Position numbers and translations under genes: made by a program
Notes under the pieces: model-generated
Database searches by the model: none
What the model was told of the DNA's origin: nothing
Seen by the model: the letters and a program-made list of their open reading frames with translations, nothing else
Shown here: positions 1 through 15,700 of the stretch, in pieces
Layout of the letters: every line of letters starts with the position of its first letter
Numbering within the stretch: position 1 is the stretch's first letter
Assembly (NCBI GenBank): GCA_911728455.2
Contig: OU452224.1
Location: 28,016,187-28,080,186, forward strand
From: Marthasterias glacialis
Taxonomy: Eukaryota > Echinodermata > Asteroidea > Forcipulatida > Asteriidae
DNA length: 64,000 nucleotides
Reading direction: 5' to 3'

Positions 1-1186
1 TAGATGCAGAACGTGTGCTGTGTGTCGCTTTGGATTGTCTTTTGAAGACGAGACAGTAAATAAGAAATGAGATGACTAGCATCAAGAAGACAGCAGTGAT
101 AACTCCTCCTACTAAGATGAATGTGATACTATCATCCAAGGATGAGTCTAGATTCTTAAGATCGGGATTCTTGGTGTACGGTTGGATGGATGGGGACTGA
201 TGTGCTGTATCTACGGTTACACTTGGTGTGTTTCTCTCTGTCTGTGTTTTTGAGTGAGAAGAAACCGTGTCGAGGGAATTTGTGCTGCCTGGGTTGGGCT
301 GTGACTCTTCGGTCTCGGGTACTTGAGTAGCGGACGGCTCATCAGTGTCATGGGGAAACTCAGCAGGGTTGACGGTGAGAGACTCTTCAGTCTCAGGTAC
401 CTGAGTAGCGGATAGCTCATCAGTGTCATTGGGAAACTCAGCAGGGTTGACGGTGAGAGACTCTTCAGTCTCAGGTACTTGAGTACGTGGTGTAATCAGC
501 TCTTCATGTGGCTGAATAAGTGTGAGATAATTGTCACTCCTTTTTAACGCTGTGTCTCCGCTGAACACTTTACACGTTAGGTTGGTATTGTTAAACCTCT
601 TGTCAATATTCAGAATAACTAGAGTCTCCCCGTTGTTTCCTAAATCAAATGTCCTATCTGGGAATCGATTTAACTTCGATCCATTTACAAACCATTTAAA
701 TGAAAACTTTGCCTCACTTTGTGGATTGACTTTACAAAGAAATGTAGCATTATCTCCGGTTGTTGTTAAGCGATAAAGCGGATGTACACTTACGTGTATT
801 AGTGATGGAATGGTAAGTGTAGCAGGCGGAGAATCTTCTGAGCTTTTTGTGTCAGAATATGAGTATACGTAACATCGGTATCGCCTTGCGTCTGTTGGCT
901 GGATTCCTGTAATCGTCAAGGACCAGTCTGGACCAGAAGACACAGAATATCTGTCTGGATACCCAGAGTACACATTTGTACAGACAGAAATAGCTTCAAA
1001 TTTGTTGTTTTTCTCACGTTCCCAATAAAACCAACAAATTTTATCTTTACACATAGCAAAGTCAGTGGTGCATTTCAGAGTAGCGGTCTCTCCTACCTCA
1101 GCTACGGTGTCTTCTGGATGACCCGTGATGTCACACGCTCTGCATGCATAAGACATCACAAGAACAACCAGAACAGCTAAATACAT
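1..1186 (-). CDS. Gene A: two-Ig-domain type I membrane receptor (type I head), 3' end cut by the window edge
   Basis: I translated this frame by hand from the ATG at 1186: it is open for 395 codons to the window edge, with no stop and no frameshift. Residues 1-17 form a signal peptide. Ig domain 1 has Cys39 and Cys105 in a DARRYRC context, and Cys18, 46, 51 and 69 match the extra cysteines of genes C and D. Ig domain 2 has Cys151, Trp165 and Cys205. Residues 235-295 are a stalk with just over two copies of a 26-residue unit (VPETEESLTVNPAEF core). A transmembrane helix spans about 354-381 (FILVGGVITAVFLMLV). The tail opens with KRQSKATH exactly as in C and D, so the missing part probably carries the same three tyrosine motifs; that is inference. 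NxS/T glycosylation sites are frequent. It is very likely a cell-surface immune-type receptor; the ligand is unknown. Confidence 0.9.
   Translation of the reverse strand, partial: MYLAVLVVLVMSYACRACDITGHPEDTVAEVGETATLKCTTDFAMCKDKICWFYWEREKNNKFEAISVCTNVYSGYPDRYSVSSGPDWSLTITGIQPTDARRYRCYVYSYSDTKSSEDSPPATLTIPSLIHVSVHPLYRLTTTGDNATFLCKVNPQSEAKFSFKWFVNGSKLNRFPDRTFDLGNNGETLVILNIDKRFNNTNLTCKVFSGDTALKRSDNYLTLIQPHEELITPRTQVPETEESLTVNPAEFPNDTDELSATQVPETEESLTVNPAEFPHDTDEPSATQVPETEESQPNPGSTNSLDTVSSHSKTQTERNTPSVTVDTAHQSPSIQPYTKNPDLKNLDSSLDDSITFILVGGVITAVFLMLVISFLIYCLVFKRQSKATHSTRSAS
302..484 (-). repeat. 78-bp stalk-coding repeat inside gene A (about 2.3 copies)
   Basis: The stalk of gene A contains direct repeats of a 78-bp unit encoding 26 residues (TQVPETEESL, then TVNPAEFP, then DTDELSA or DTDEPSA). 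The unit is divisible by three, so copy number can change without breaking the frame. The same unit occurs once in gene C, in degenerate form in gene D, and about 21 times at 34.38-36.07 kb. Confidence 0.9.
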
Positions 1187-2067
1187 CTTTCCTTAAATTG
1201 CTTTGAAATGCGGTGCGATACAACCAACAATGAAGTATTTTCAATGGCGGTAGAGCCAAAATAACTCAGCCGGCTATAAAATAGAACTTATTACCAAAAG
1301 TTCAAAATGGTCGTCTCCAACCAGGAAGTTCAAAGTGTTTAGTATACACTTTATTATTTTAGATTATTTAAACTTCCTTCATAGATAAATAGATTTCCTT
1401 CATGTATTATTTAAAGGTATGGGTTCCTGGCTCTTCTTCATAATTTTGAAGTATTTTTAGTATTGAATGTGTTCGTTTTTTATATTCTAAAAACACCGCC
1501 AAGGTAGTATTTACCCCTGAACTTTTGAATAAATTTATTTCTATATTAAAGCTGGTTTGATGTTCCCTTGTCAAAAGAAACCCGGTGTGAAGTCAATTAT
1601 TGTCAACAGTGCTGTGAGTCGAATAAACAACAATCAAAGTTTCCCATTAAAATCAATCAATCAACCAATCGTACTATCATCTTGTTTCGTTTATGGGACG
1701 TTGCTTAGATTCTTATTTTGACATAGCTCTTAAGTTTGGTGTGTGTGTGGCCACGTGCCCTTACACTCACCAACTTGCTGGGCACTTTACACAATGGAAC
1801 AATGCTACCCCACAAGGTTTGCTTTGTTCTAGTGCTACCCCACAGAGGAATTCTTCAGAAAAGAAATAATAGAACAGCAAAAGGAGGACCCCGTAACTGC
1901 CATATGTAAGGGGGGGTGTGTGTGTGAGCTTGTTTGTATACTTAACCGGGAAGCTATAACAAAAAGAGTAGGGTCCCCGGTTGGGTGAAGGTCCCGGTTG
2001 AAAAGTCATGTACTAAACCAATGGGAGCTGTTGCCAAAAAGTACAAATAAAAGATGGAAAACAGACG

Positions 2068-2198
2068 GTGTAAGTCTCGCGCGTATTCGAGCATTAGGGT
2101 CCGATAAAGCGCGTGGTTTTGTTTCCTCCACATGTTCCAGCAATGTGTGTGGGACCAAAATGGTCCCAAAAAGGTTCAAATACGCGCGAGACTTGCAG
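2068..2198. mobile_element. Short foldback element
   Basis: The arms AAGTCTCGCGCGTATT (2072-2087) and AATACGCGCGAGACTT (2179-2194) are inverted copies about 90 bp apart. The interior has a second small palindrome, TGGGACCAAAATGGTCCCA. No transposase is present, so it would be a non-autonomous element. It lies within the segment that the paralogous flanks of genes B and E lack. Confidence 0.6.
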
Positions 2199-2289
2199 TC
2201 TATAGGAGGTCCCCGATTGCAGGTGTATGTTTTTTTCGGGGGGGGGGGGTGGAGGGGCTGGGTATTCTTTTCTTTCTTTCTTTTTTCTT

Positions 2290-2700
2290 CTTCTACTTTC
2301 CTTCCTCTTTTGCATAAAATTCAACTTAAATCCTGCCTATATTTGATTATTTTAAACCCCAATGTTTGTCTCTGGTGAAGACATGCAGGAAGGTTTTTTC
2401 ATCGTTATTTCATCTATTCGATATATTTTGTATTGTATTTTTTTTTGTTTTTATTCATCTATTTATTTATGTATTTATTTATTTATTTTGCAAACACCAC
2501 ATCTACCTTGAGGCAGTTTAAAACATTTTTAAAAGGCGGTCTCGAACCTTCTGTTTGCTCTTATCTTCATTATCTCCATCTTATTTCGCTCATGTCTCAT
2601 TCCATTATTCTTAAAATGATCTTAAAGACAGATCGATATTTTTGTGTCGACATCCTCATAATTTATTTACATTACTAATATTCAAAAAAGACTGACTCTG
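2290..2700. repeat. Diverged copy of the gene B/E 5' flanking block
   Basis: Runs such as TTGCATAAAATTCAAC, GGCGGTCTCGAACCTTC and GTCGACATCCTCATAATTTATTTA align in order with 46.43-46.80 kb and 62.95-63.31 kb. Genes A, B and E therefore share an ancestral upstream segment, although A carries the other head type. Confidence 0.65.
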
Positions 2701-5700
2701 ACTGTAAAATTTCTGTAAAGTTATGCATATGCACATTATTATATTAACAAGGGTTGGTTTTTAATAAGATATGGAAATCATAAGTGTATGGGGACTGTCT
2801 TTGGGTAAGAAAGGGGGCAAAGGGGTTGATTTGCCCGCAATTTGACAAAGAAAAAAAGCATCAGTACAATTTCTAATAAAACGTCTTATCTTCATTTTTC
2901 TTCTTGTTTGCCCGACTTTTCCCCTCTGCTATGATGGTAATTTCCTCTTCCCTATTTCGAAATATATTTTGCAGCTTTTCTGGAACATGCTTCAACATGC
3001 AAAATAGTTATGAGATCTAGATCCAATCCCCACAACCCAACACCCACCCTACTCCATACCAACCCAACACCCACCCCACTCCATTCCAACCAACACCCAC
3101 CCTACTCCATACCAACCCAACACCCACCCTACTCCATACCAACCCAACACCCACCCTACTCCATTCCAACCCAACACCCACCCTACTCCATTCAAACCCA
3201 ACACCCACCCTACTCCATACCAACCCAACACCCACCCTACTCCATACCAACCCAACACCCACCCTACTCCATTCCAACCCAACACCCACCCTACTCCATT
3301 CCAACCCAACACCCACCCTACTCGATACCAACCCAACACCCACCGTACTCCATACCAACCAGACACCCACCTTACTCCATACCAACCCAACACCCACCCT
3401 ACTCCATTCCAACCCAATACCCACCCTACTCCATTTCAACCCAACACCCACCCTACTCCATTCAAACCCAACACCCACCCTACTCCATACAAACCCAACA
3501 CCCACCCTACTCCATTCAAACCCAAAACCCACCCTACTCCATACCAACCCAACACCCACCCTACTCCATACCAACCCAACACCCATCCTACTCTATTCCA
3601 ACCCAACACCCACCCTACTCCATTCCAACCCAATACCCACCCTACTCCATAACAAACCAACACCCACCCTACTCCATTCAAACCCAACACCCACCCTACT
3701 CCATACCAACCCAACACCCACCCTACTCCATTCAAACCCAACACCTACCCTACTCCATTCCAAACCAACACCCACCCTACTCCATTCCAACCCAACACCC
3801 ACTCTACTCCATACCAACCCAACACCCACCCTACTCCATATCAACCCAACACCCACCCTACTCCATTCCAACCCAACACCCACCCTACTCCATACCAACC
3901 CAACACCCACCCTACTCCATTCCAACCCAACACCCACCCTACTCCATTCAAACCCAACACCCACCCTACTCCATTCCAACCCAACACCCACTCTTCTCCG
4001 TTCCAACCCAACACCCAACCTACTCCATTCCAACCCAACACCCACCCTACTCCATACCAACCCAACACCCACCCTACTCCATTCAAACCCAGCACCCACC
4101 CTACTCCATTCAAACCCAACACCCAACCTACTCCATTCAAACCCAACACCCACCCTACTCCATTCCATCCCAACAACCACTCTACTCCATACCAACCCAA
4201 CACCCACCCTACTCCATACCAACCCAACACCCACCCTACTCCATACCAACCTAACACCCACCCTACTCCATTCAAGCCCATCACCCACCCTACTCTATAT
4301 CAACCCAACACCCGCCCTACAACACACCAACACAACATCCACTCTACTTCATTCAAACCCAACACCCACCCTACTCCATTTCAACCCAACACCCACCCTA
4401 CTCCATTCAAACCCAACACCCACCCTACTCCATACAAACCCAACACAGACCCTACTCCATTCAAACCCAACACCCACCCTACTCCATTCCAACCCAACAC
4501 CCACCTACTCCATTCAAACCCAACACCCACCCTACTCCATACCAACCCAACACCCACCCTACTCCATACCAACCCAACACCCACCCTACTCCATTCCAAC
4601 CCAACACCCACCCTACTTCATTCCAACCCAACACCCACCCTACTCGATACCAACCCAACACCCACCCTACTCCATACCAACCCAACACCCACCTTACTCC
4701 ATACCAACCCAACACCCACCCTACTCCATACCAACCCAACACCCACCCTACTCCATTCAAACCCAACACCCACCCTACTCCATTCAAACCCAACACCCAC
4801 CCTACTCCAAACCAACCCAACACCCACCCTACTCCATTCAAACCCAACACCCACCCTACTCCATTCCAACCCAACACCCACCCTACTCCATTCAAACCCA
4901 ACACCCACCGTACTCCATACCAACCCAACACCCACCCTACTCAATACCAACCCAACACCCACCCTACTCCATTCCAACCCAACACCCACCCTACATCATT
5001 CCAACCCAACACCCACCTACTCCATTCAAACCCAACACCCACCGTACTCCATACCAACCCAACACCCACCCTACTCCATACCAACCCAACACCCACCCTA
5101 CTCCATTCCAACCCAACACCCACCCTACTTCATTCCAACCCAACACCCACCCTACTCGATACCAACCCAACACCCACCCTACTCCATACCAACCCAACAC
5201 CCACCTTACTCCATACCAACCCAACACCCACCCTACTCCATACCAACCCAACACCCACCCTACTCCATTCCAACCCAACACCCACCCTACTCCATTCAAA
5301 CCCAACACCCACCCTACTCCATACCAACCCAAGACCCACCTACTCCATTCAAACCCAACACCCACCCTACTCCATTCCAACCCAACACCCACCCTGCTCC
5401 ATTCAAACCCAACACCCACCGTACTCCATACCAACCCAACACCCACCCTACTCAATACCAACCCAACACCCACCCTACTCCATTCCAACCCAACACCCAC
5501 CCTACTTCATTCCAACCCAACACCCACCCTACTCCATACCAACCCAACACCCACCCTACTCCATACCAACCCAACACCCACCCTACTCCATACCAACCCA
5601 ACACCCACCCTACTCCATACCAACCCAACACCCACCCTACTCCATTCAAACCCAACACCCACCCTACTCCATTCAAACCCAACACCCACCCTACTCCAAA

Positions 5701-8700
5701 CCAACCCAACACCCACCCTACTCCATTCAAACCCAACACCCACCCTACTCCATTCCAACCCAACACCCACCCTACTCCATTCAAACCCAACACCCACCGT
5801 ACTCCATACCAACCCAACACCCACCCTACTCAATACCAACCCAACACCCACCCTACTCCATTCCAACCCAACACCCACCCTACTTCATTCCAACCCAACA
5901 CCCACCTACTCCATTCAAACCCAACACCCACCGTACTCCATACCAACCCAACACCAACCCTACTCCATACCAACCCAACACCCACCCTACTCCATTCCAA
6001 CCCAACACCCACCCTACTTCATTCCAACCCAACACCCACCCTACTCGATACCAACCCAACACCCACCCTACTCCATACCAACCCAACACCCACCTTACTC
6101 CATACCAACCCAACACCCACCCTACTCCATACCAACCCAACACCCACCCTACTCCATTCCAACCCAACACCCACCCTACTCCATTCAAACCCAACACCCA
6201 CCCTACTCCATACCAACCCAAGACCCACCTACTCCATTCAAACCCAACACCCACCCTACTCCATTCCAACCCAACACCCACCCTGCTCCATTCAAACCCA
6301 ACACCCACCGTACTCCATACCAACCCAACACCCACCCTACTCAATACCAACCCAACACCCACCCTACTCCATTCCAACCCAACACCCACCCTACTTCATT
6401 CCAACCCAACACCCACCCTACTCGATACCAACCCAACACCCACCCTACTCCATACCAACCCAACACCCACCTTACTCCATACCAACCCAATACCCGCCCT
6501 ACTCCATACCAACCCAACACCCACCCTACTCCATTCCAACCCAACACCCACCCTACTCCATTCCAACCCAACACCCACCCTATTCCATACCAACCCAAAA
6601 ACCCACCCTACTCCATTCCAATTCAACACCTACCCTACTCCATACCAACCCAACACCCACCCTACTCCATTCAAACCCAACACCCACCCTACTCCATACC
6701 AACCCAACACCCACCCTACTCTATTCCAACCCAACACCCACCCTACTCCATTCCAACCAAACCCCCACCCTACTCCATACCAAATCAACACCCACCCTAC
6801 TCCATTCAAACCCAACACCCACCCTACTCCATACCAACCCAACACCCACCCTACTCCATTCAAACCCAACACCCACCCTACTCCATTCAAACCCAACACC
6901 CACTCTACTCCACACCAACCCAACACCCACATTACTTCATTCAAACCCAACACCCACCCTACTCCATACCAATCCAACACCCACCCTAGTCCATTCAAGC
7001 CCATCACCCACCCTACTCCATATCAACCCAACACCCGCCCTACAACACACCAACACAACATCCACCCTACTTCATTTAAACCCAGCACCCACCCTACTCC
7101 ATTTCAACCCAACACCCACCCTACTCCATTCAAACCCAACACCCACCCTACTCCATACCAACCCAACACCCACCCTACTCCATTCAAACCCAACACCCAC
7201 CCTACTCCATTCAAACCCAACACCCACCTACTCCATTCAAACCCAACACCCACCGTACTCCATACCAACCCAACATCCACCCTACTCCATACCAACCCAA
7301 CACCCACCCTACTCCATTCCAACCCAACACCCACCCTACTTCATTCCAACCCAACACCCACTGTACTCGATACCAACCCAACACCCACCCTACTCCATAC
7401 CAACCCAACACCCACCTTACTCCATACCAACCCAACACCCACCCTACTCCATACCAACCCAACACCCACCCTACTCCATTCCAACCCAACACCCACCCTA
7501 CTCCATACCAACCCAACACCCACCTTACTCCATACCAACCCAACACCCACCCTACTCCATACCAACCCAACACCCACCCTACTCCATTCCAACCCAACAA
7601 CCCACCCTACTCCATTCCAATTCAACACCCACCCTACTCCATACCAACCCAACACCCACCCTACTCCATTCAAACCCAACACCCACCCTACTCCATTCCA
7701 ACCCAACACCCACCCTACTCCATACCAACCCAACACCCACCCTACTCCATTCCAACCCAACACCCACCCTACTCCATTTCAACCAAACCCCCACCCTACT
7801 CCATACCAAATCAACACCCACCCTACTCCATTCAAACCCAACACCCACCCTACTCCATACCAATCCAACACCCACCCTACTCCATTCAAACCCAACACCC
7901 ACCCTACTCCATTCAAACCCAACACCCACCCTACTCCATTCAAACCCAACACCCACTCTACTCCACACCAACCCAACACCCACATTACTTCATTCAAACC
8001 CAACACCCACCGTACTCCATACCAATCCAACACCCACCCTAGTCCATTCAAACCCAACACCCACTCTACTCCATACCAACCCAACACCCACCCTACTCCA
8101 TTCAAACCCAACACCCAACCTACTCCATACCAACCCAACACCCACCCTACTCCATTCCAACCCAACACCCACCCTACTTCATTCCAACCCAACACCCACC
8201 CTACTCGATACCAACCCAACACCCACCCTACTCCATACCAACCCAACACCCACCTTACTCCATACCAACCCAACACCCACCCTACTCCATACCAACCCAA
8301 CACCCACCCTACTCCATTCCAACCCAACACCCACCCTACTCCATTCAAACCCAACACCCACCCTACTCCATACCAACCCAAGACCCACCTACTCCATTCA
8401 AACCCAACACCCACCCTGCTCCATTCCAACCCAACACCCACCCTGCTCCATTCAAACCAAACACCCACCGTACTCCATACCAACCCAACACCCACCCTAC
8501 TCAATACCAACCCAACACCCACCCTACTCCATTCCAACCCAACACCCACCCTACTTCATTCCAACCCAACACCCACCCTACTCGATACCAACCCAACACC
8601 CACCCTACTCCATACCAACCCAACACCCACCTTACTCCATACCAACCCAACACCCGCCCTACTCCATACCAACCCAACACCCACCCTACTCCATTCCAAC

Positions 8701-11700
8701 CCAACACCCACCCTACTCCATTCCAACCCAACACCCACCCTATTCCATACCAACCCAAAAACCCACCCTACTCCATACCAATTCAACACCCACCCTACTC
8801 CATACCAACCCAACACCCACCCTACTCCATTCAAACCCAACACCCACCCTACTCCATACCAACCCAACACCCACCCTACTCTATTCCAACCCAACACCCA
8901 CCCTACTCCATTCCAACCAAACCCCCACCCTACTCCATACCAAATCAACACCCACCCTACTCCATTCAAACCCAACACCCACCCTACTCCATACCAACCC
9001 AACACCCACCCTACTCCATTCCAACCCAACACCCACCCTACTCCATTCAAACCCAACACCCACTCTACTCCACACCAACCCAACACCCACATTACTTCAT
9101 TCAAACCCAACACCCACCCTACTCCATTCCAACCCAACACCCACCCTGCTCCATTCAAACCCAACACCCACCGTACTCCATACCAACCCAACACCCACCC
9201 TACTCAATACCAACCCAACACCCACCCTACTCCATTCCAACCCAACACCCACCCTACTTCATTCCAACCCAACACCCACCCTACTCGATACCAACCCAAC
9301 ACCCACCCTACTCCATACCAACCCAACACCCACCTTACTCCATACCAACCCAACACCCGCCCTACTCCATACCAACCCAACACCCACCCTACTCCATTCC
9401 AACCCAACACCCACCCTACTCCATTCCAACCCAACACCCACCCTATTCCATACCAACCCAAAAACCCACCCTACTCCATTCCAATTCAACACCCACCCTA
9501 CTCCATACCAACCCAACACCCACCCTACTCCATTCAAACCCAACACCCACCCTACTCCATACCAACCCAACACCCAGCCTACTCTATTCCAACCCAACAC
9601 CCACCCTACTCCATTCCAACCAAACCCCCACCCTACTCCATACCAAATCAACACCCACCCTACTCCATTCAAACCCAACACCCACCCTACTCCATACCAA
9701 CCCAACACCCACCCTACTCCATTCAAACCCAACACCCACCCTACTCCATTCAAACCCAACACCCACTCTACTCCACACCAACCCAACACCCACATTACTT
9801 CATTCAAACCCAACACCCACCCTACTCCATACCAATCCAACACCCACCCTAGTCCATTCAAGCCCATCACCCACCCTACTCCATATCAACCCAACACCCG
9901 CCCTACAACACACCAACACAACATCCACCCTACTTCATTTAAACCCAGCACCCACCCTACTCCATTTCAACCCAACACCCACCCTACTCCATTCAAACCC
10001 AATACCCACCCTACTCCATACCAACCCAACACCCACCCTACTCCATTCAAACCCAACACCCACCCTACTCCATTCAAACCCAACACCCACCTACTCCATT
10101 CAAACCCAACACCCACCGTACTCCATACCAACCCAACATCCACCCTACTCCATACCAACCCAACACCCACCCTACTCCATTCCAACCCAACACCCACCCT
10201 ACTTCATTCCAACCCAACACCCACCGTACTCGATACCAACCCAACACCCACCCTACTCCATACCAACCCAACACCCACCTTACTCCATACCAACCCAACA
10301 CCCACCCTACTCCATACCAACCCAACACCCACCCTACTCCATTCCAACCCAACACCCACCCTACTCCATACCAACCCAACACCCACCCTACTCCATACCA
10401 ACCCAACACCCACCCTACTCCATTCCAACCCAACAACCCACCCTACTCCATTCCAATTCAACACCCACCCTACTCCATACCAACCCAACACCCACCCTAC
10501 TCCATTCAAACCCAACACCCACCCTACTCCATTCCAACCCAACACCCACCCTACTCCATACCAACCCAACACCCACCCTACTTTATTCCAACCCAACACC
10601 CACCCTACTCCATTTCAACCAAACCCCCACCCTACTCCATACCAAATCAACACCCACCCTACTCCATTCAAACCCAACACCCACCCTACTCCATACCAAT
10701 CCAACACCCATCCTACTCCATTCAAACCCAACACCCACCCTACTCCATTCAAACCCAACACCCACCCTACTCCATTCAAACCCAACACCCACTCTACTCC
10801 ACACCAACCCAACACCCACATTACTTCATTCAAACCCAACACCCACCGTACTCCATACCAATCCAACACCCACCCTAGTCCATTCAAACCCAACACCCAC
10901 TCTACTCCATACCAACCCAACACCCACCCTACTCCATTCAAACCCAACACCCACCCTACTCCATACCAACCCAACACCCACCCTACTCCATACCAACCCA
11001 ACACCCACCCTACTCCATTCCAACCCAACACCCACCCTACTTCATTCCAACCCAACACCCACCCTACTCGATACCAACCCAACACCCACCCTACTCCATA
11101 CCAACCCAACACCCACCTTACTCCATACCAACCGAACACCCACCCTACTCCATACCAACCCAACACCCACCCTACTCCATTCCAACCCAACACCCACCCT
11201 ACTCCATTCAAACCCAACACCCACCCTACTCCATACCAACCCAAGACCCACCTACTCCATTCAAACCAAACACCCACCCTGCTCCATTCCAACCCAACAC
11301 CCACCCTGCTCCATTCAAACCCAACACCCACCGTACTCCATACCAACCCAACATCCACCCTACTCAATACCAACCCAACACCCACCCTACTCCATTCCAA
11401 CCCAACACCCACCCTACTCCATTCCAACCCAACACCCACCCTACTCCATACCAACCCAACACCCACCCTACTCCATACCAACCCAACACCCACCCTACTC
11501 CATACCAACCCAACACCCGCCCTACTCCATACCAACCCAACACCCACCCTACTCCATTCCAACCCAACACCCACCCTACTCCATTCCAACCCAACACCCA
11601 CCCTATTCCATACCAACCCAAAAACCCACCCTACTCCATTCCAATTCAACACCCACCCTACTCCATACCAACCCAACACCCACCCTACTCCATTCAAACC

Positions 11701-12769
11701 CAACACCCACCCTACTCCATACCAACCCAACACCCACCCTACTCCATTCCAACCCAACACCCACCCTACTCCATTCCAACCAAACCCCCACCCTACTCCA
11801 TACCAAATCAACACCCACCCTACTCCATTCAAACCCAACACCCACCCTACTCCATACCAACCCAACACCCACCCTACTCCATTCAAACCCAACACCCACC
11901 CTACTCCATTCAAACCCAACACCCACCCTACTCCACACCAACCCAACACCCACATTACTTCATTCAAACCCAACACCCACCCTACTCCATACCAATCCAA
12001 CACCCACCCTAGTCCATTCAAGCCCATCACCCACCCTACTCCATATCAACCCAACACCCGCCCTACAACACACCAACACAACATCCACCCTACTTCATTT
12101 AAACCCAGCACCCACCCTACTCCATTTCAACCCAACACCCACCCTACTCCATTCAAACCCAACACCCACCCTACTCCATACCAACCCAACACCCACCCTA
12201 CTCCATTCAAACCCAACACCCACCCTACTCCATTCCAACCCAACACCCACCTACTCCATTCAAACCCAACACCCACCGTACTCCATACCAACCCAACATC
12301 CACCCTACTCCATACCAACCCAACACCCACCCTACTCCATTCCAACCCAACACCCACCCTACTTCATTCCAACCCAACACCCACCCTACTCGATACCAAC
12401 CCAACACCCACCCTACTCCATACCAACCCAACACCCACCTTACTCCATACCAACCCAACACCCACCCTACTCCATACCAACCCAACACCCACCCTACTCC
12501 ATTCCAACCCAACACCCACCCTACTCCATACCAACCCAACACCCACCCTACTCCATACCAACCCAACACCCACCCTACTCCATACCAACCCAACACCCAC
12601 CCTACTCCATTCCAACCCAACAACCCACCCTACTCCATTCCAATTCAACACCCACCCTACTCCATACCAACCCAACACCCACCCTACTCCATTCAAACCC
12701 AACACCCACCCTACTTCATTCAAACCCAACACCCACCCTACTCCCTTCCAACCCAACACCCACCCTACT

Positions 12770-15700
12770 CCATACCAACCCAACACCCACACTACTCCAT
12801 ACCAACCAAACACCCACCCTACTCCATTCAAACCCAACACACACCCTACTCCATTCAAACCCAACACCCACCCTACTCCATACCAATCCAACACCCACCC
12901 TACTCCATTCAAACCCAACACCCACCCTACTCCATTCAAACCCAACACCCACCCTACTCCATTCAAACCCAACACCCACTCTACTCCACACCAACCCAAC
13001 ACCCACATTACTTCATTCAAACCCAACACCCACCCTACTCCATACCAATCCAACACCCACCCTAGTCCATTCAAACCCAACAACCACTCTACTCCATACC
13101 AACCCAACTCCCACCCTACTCCATTCAAACCCAACACCCAACCTACTCCATACCAACCCAACACCCATTCTACTCCATACCAACCCAAACCTCGCCCTAC
13201 AGCATACCAACCCAACACCCACCCTACTTCATTCAAACCCAACACCCACCCTACTCCACTCCAACCCAACACTCACCCTACTCGATACCAACCCACCCTA
13301 CAACATTACAACCCAACACCCACCTTACTTCATTTAAAACCAACACCCACCCTACTCCATTCAAACCCAACACCCACCTACTCCATTCAAACCCAACACC
13401 CACCGTACTCCATACCAACCCAACATCCACCCTACTCCATACCAACCCAACACCCACCCTACTCCATTCCAACCCAACACCCACCCTACTTCATTCCAAC
13501 CCAACACCCACCGTACTCGATACCAACCCAACACCCACCCTACTCCATACCAACCCAACACCCACCTTACTCCATACCAACCCAACACCCACCCTACTCC
13601 ATACCAACCCAACACCCACCCTACTCCATTCCAACCCAACACCCACCCTACTCCATACCAACCCAACACCCACCCTACTCCATACCAACCCAACACCCAC
13701 CCTACTCCATTCCAACCCAACAACCCACCCTACTCCATTCCAATTCAACACCCACCCTACTCCATACCAACCCAACACCCACCCTACTCCATTCAAACCC
13801 AACACCCACCCTACTCCATTCCAACCCAACACCCACCCTACTCCATACCAACCCAACACCCACCCTACTTCATTCCAACCCAACACCCACCCTACTCCAT
13901 TTCAACCAAACCCCCACCCTACTCCATACCAAATCAACACCCACCCTACTCCATTCAAACCCAACACCCACCCTACTCCATACCAACCCAACACCCACCC
14001 TACTCCATTCAAACCCAACACCCACCCTACTCCATTCAAACCCAACACCCACCCTACTCCATTCAAACCCAACACCCACTCTACTCCACACCAACCCAAC
14101 ACCCACATTACTTCATTCAAACCCAACACCCACCGTACTCCATACCAATCCAACACCCACCCTAGTCCATTCAAACCCAACACCCACTCTACTCCATACC
14201 AACCCAACACCCACCCTACTCCATTCAAACCCAACACCCACCCTACTCCATACCAACCCAACACCCACCCTACTCCATACCAACCCAACACCCACCCTAC
14301 TCCATTCCAACCCAACACCCACCCTACTTCATTCCAACCCAACACCCACCCTACTCCATACCAACCCAACACCCACCCTACTCCATACCAACCCAACACC
14401 CACCCTACTCCATACCAACCCAACACCCACCCTACTCCATACCAACCCAACACCCACCCTACTCCATTCCAACCCAACACCCACCCTACTCCATTCAAAC
14501 CCAACACCCACCCTACTCCATACCAACCCAAGACCCACCTACTCCATTCAAACCAAACACCCACCCTGCTCCATTCCAACCCAACACCCACCCTGCTCCA
14601 TTCAAACCCAACACCCACCGTACTCCATACCAACCCAACATCCACCCTACTCAATACCAACCCAACACCCACCCTACTCCATTCCAACCCAACACCCACC
14701 CTACTTCATTCCAACCCAACACCCACCCTACTCCATACCAACCCAACACCCACCCTACTCCATACCAACCCAACACCCACCCTACTCCATACCAACCCAA
14801 CACCCGCCCTACTCCATACCAACCCAACACCCACCCTACTCCATTCCAACCCAACACCCACCCTACTCCATTCCAACCCAACACCCACCCTACTCCATAC
14901 CAACCCAAAAACCCACCCTACTCCATTCCAATTCAACACCCACCCTACTCCATACCAACCCAACACCCACCCTACTCCATTCAAACCCAACACCCACCCT
15001 ACTCCATACCAACCCAACACCCACCCTACTCTATTCCAACCCAACACCCACCCTACTCCATTCCAACCAAACCCCCACCCTACTCCATACCAAATCAACA
15101 CCCACCCTACTCCATTCAAACCCAACACCCACCCTACTCCATACCAACCCAACACCCACCCTACTCCATTCAAACCCAACACCCACCCTACTCCATTCAA
15201 ACCCAACACCGACTCTACTCCACACCAACCCAACACCCACATTACTTCATTCAAACCCAACACCCACCCTACTCCATACCAATCCAACACCCACCCTAGT
15301 CCATTCAAGCCCATCACCCACCCTACTCCATATCAACCCAACACCCGCCCTACAACACACCAACACAACATCCACCCTACTTCATTTAAACCCAGCACCC
15401 ACCCTACTCCATTTCAACCCAACACCCACCCTACTCCATTCAAACCCAACACCCACCCTACTCCATACCAACCCAACACCCACCCTACTCCATTCAAACC
15501 CAACACCCACCCTACTCCATTCCAACCCAACACCCACCTACTCCATTCAAACCCAACACCCACCGTACTCCATACCAACCCAACATCCACCCTACTCCAT
15601 ACCAACCCAACACCCACCCTACTCCATTCCAACCCAACACCCACCCTACTTCATTCCAACCCAACACCCACCCTACTCCATACCAACCCAACACCCACCC

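Larger units (their letters stand above)
1187..3025. other. 5' flank of gene A, no gene seen
   Basis: AT-rich sequence. Two stretches, about 1690-1735 and 2290-2700, are recognisably similar to the 5' flanks of gene B (46.38-46.80 kb) and gene E (62.91-63.31 kb), with an insertion of about 550 bp between them here. The rest holds a GT/G-rich patch (1910-1925), a run of about 13 G at 2239-2251, a TTTA-rich patch (2430-2490) and the foldback described separately. The short ORFs have no family features and are not called. Confidence 0.6.

Noticed and set aside
217-429. ORF reading MTLMSYPLLKYLRLKSLSP in gene A
   Set aside because: An alternative frame of the 78-bp stalk repeat; the real frame is the receptor.
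1273-1285. GGCTATAAAATAG as a TATA box for gene A
   Set aside because: It reads as a TATA box on the plus strand only, pointing away from gene A.
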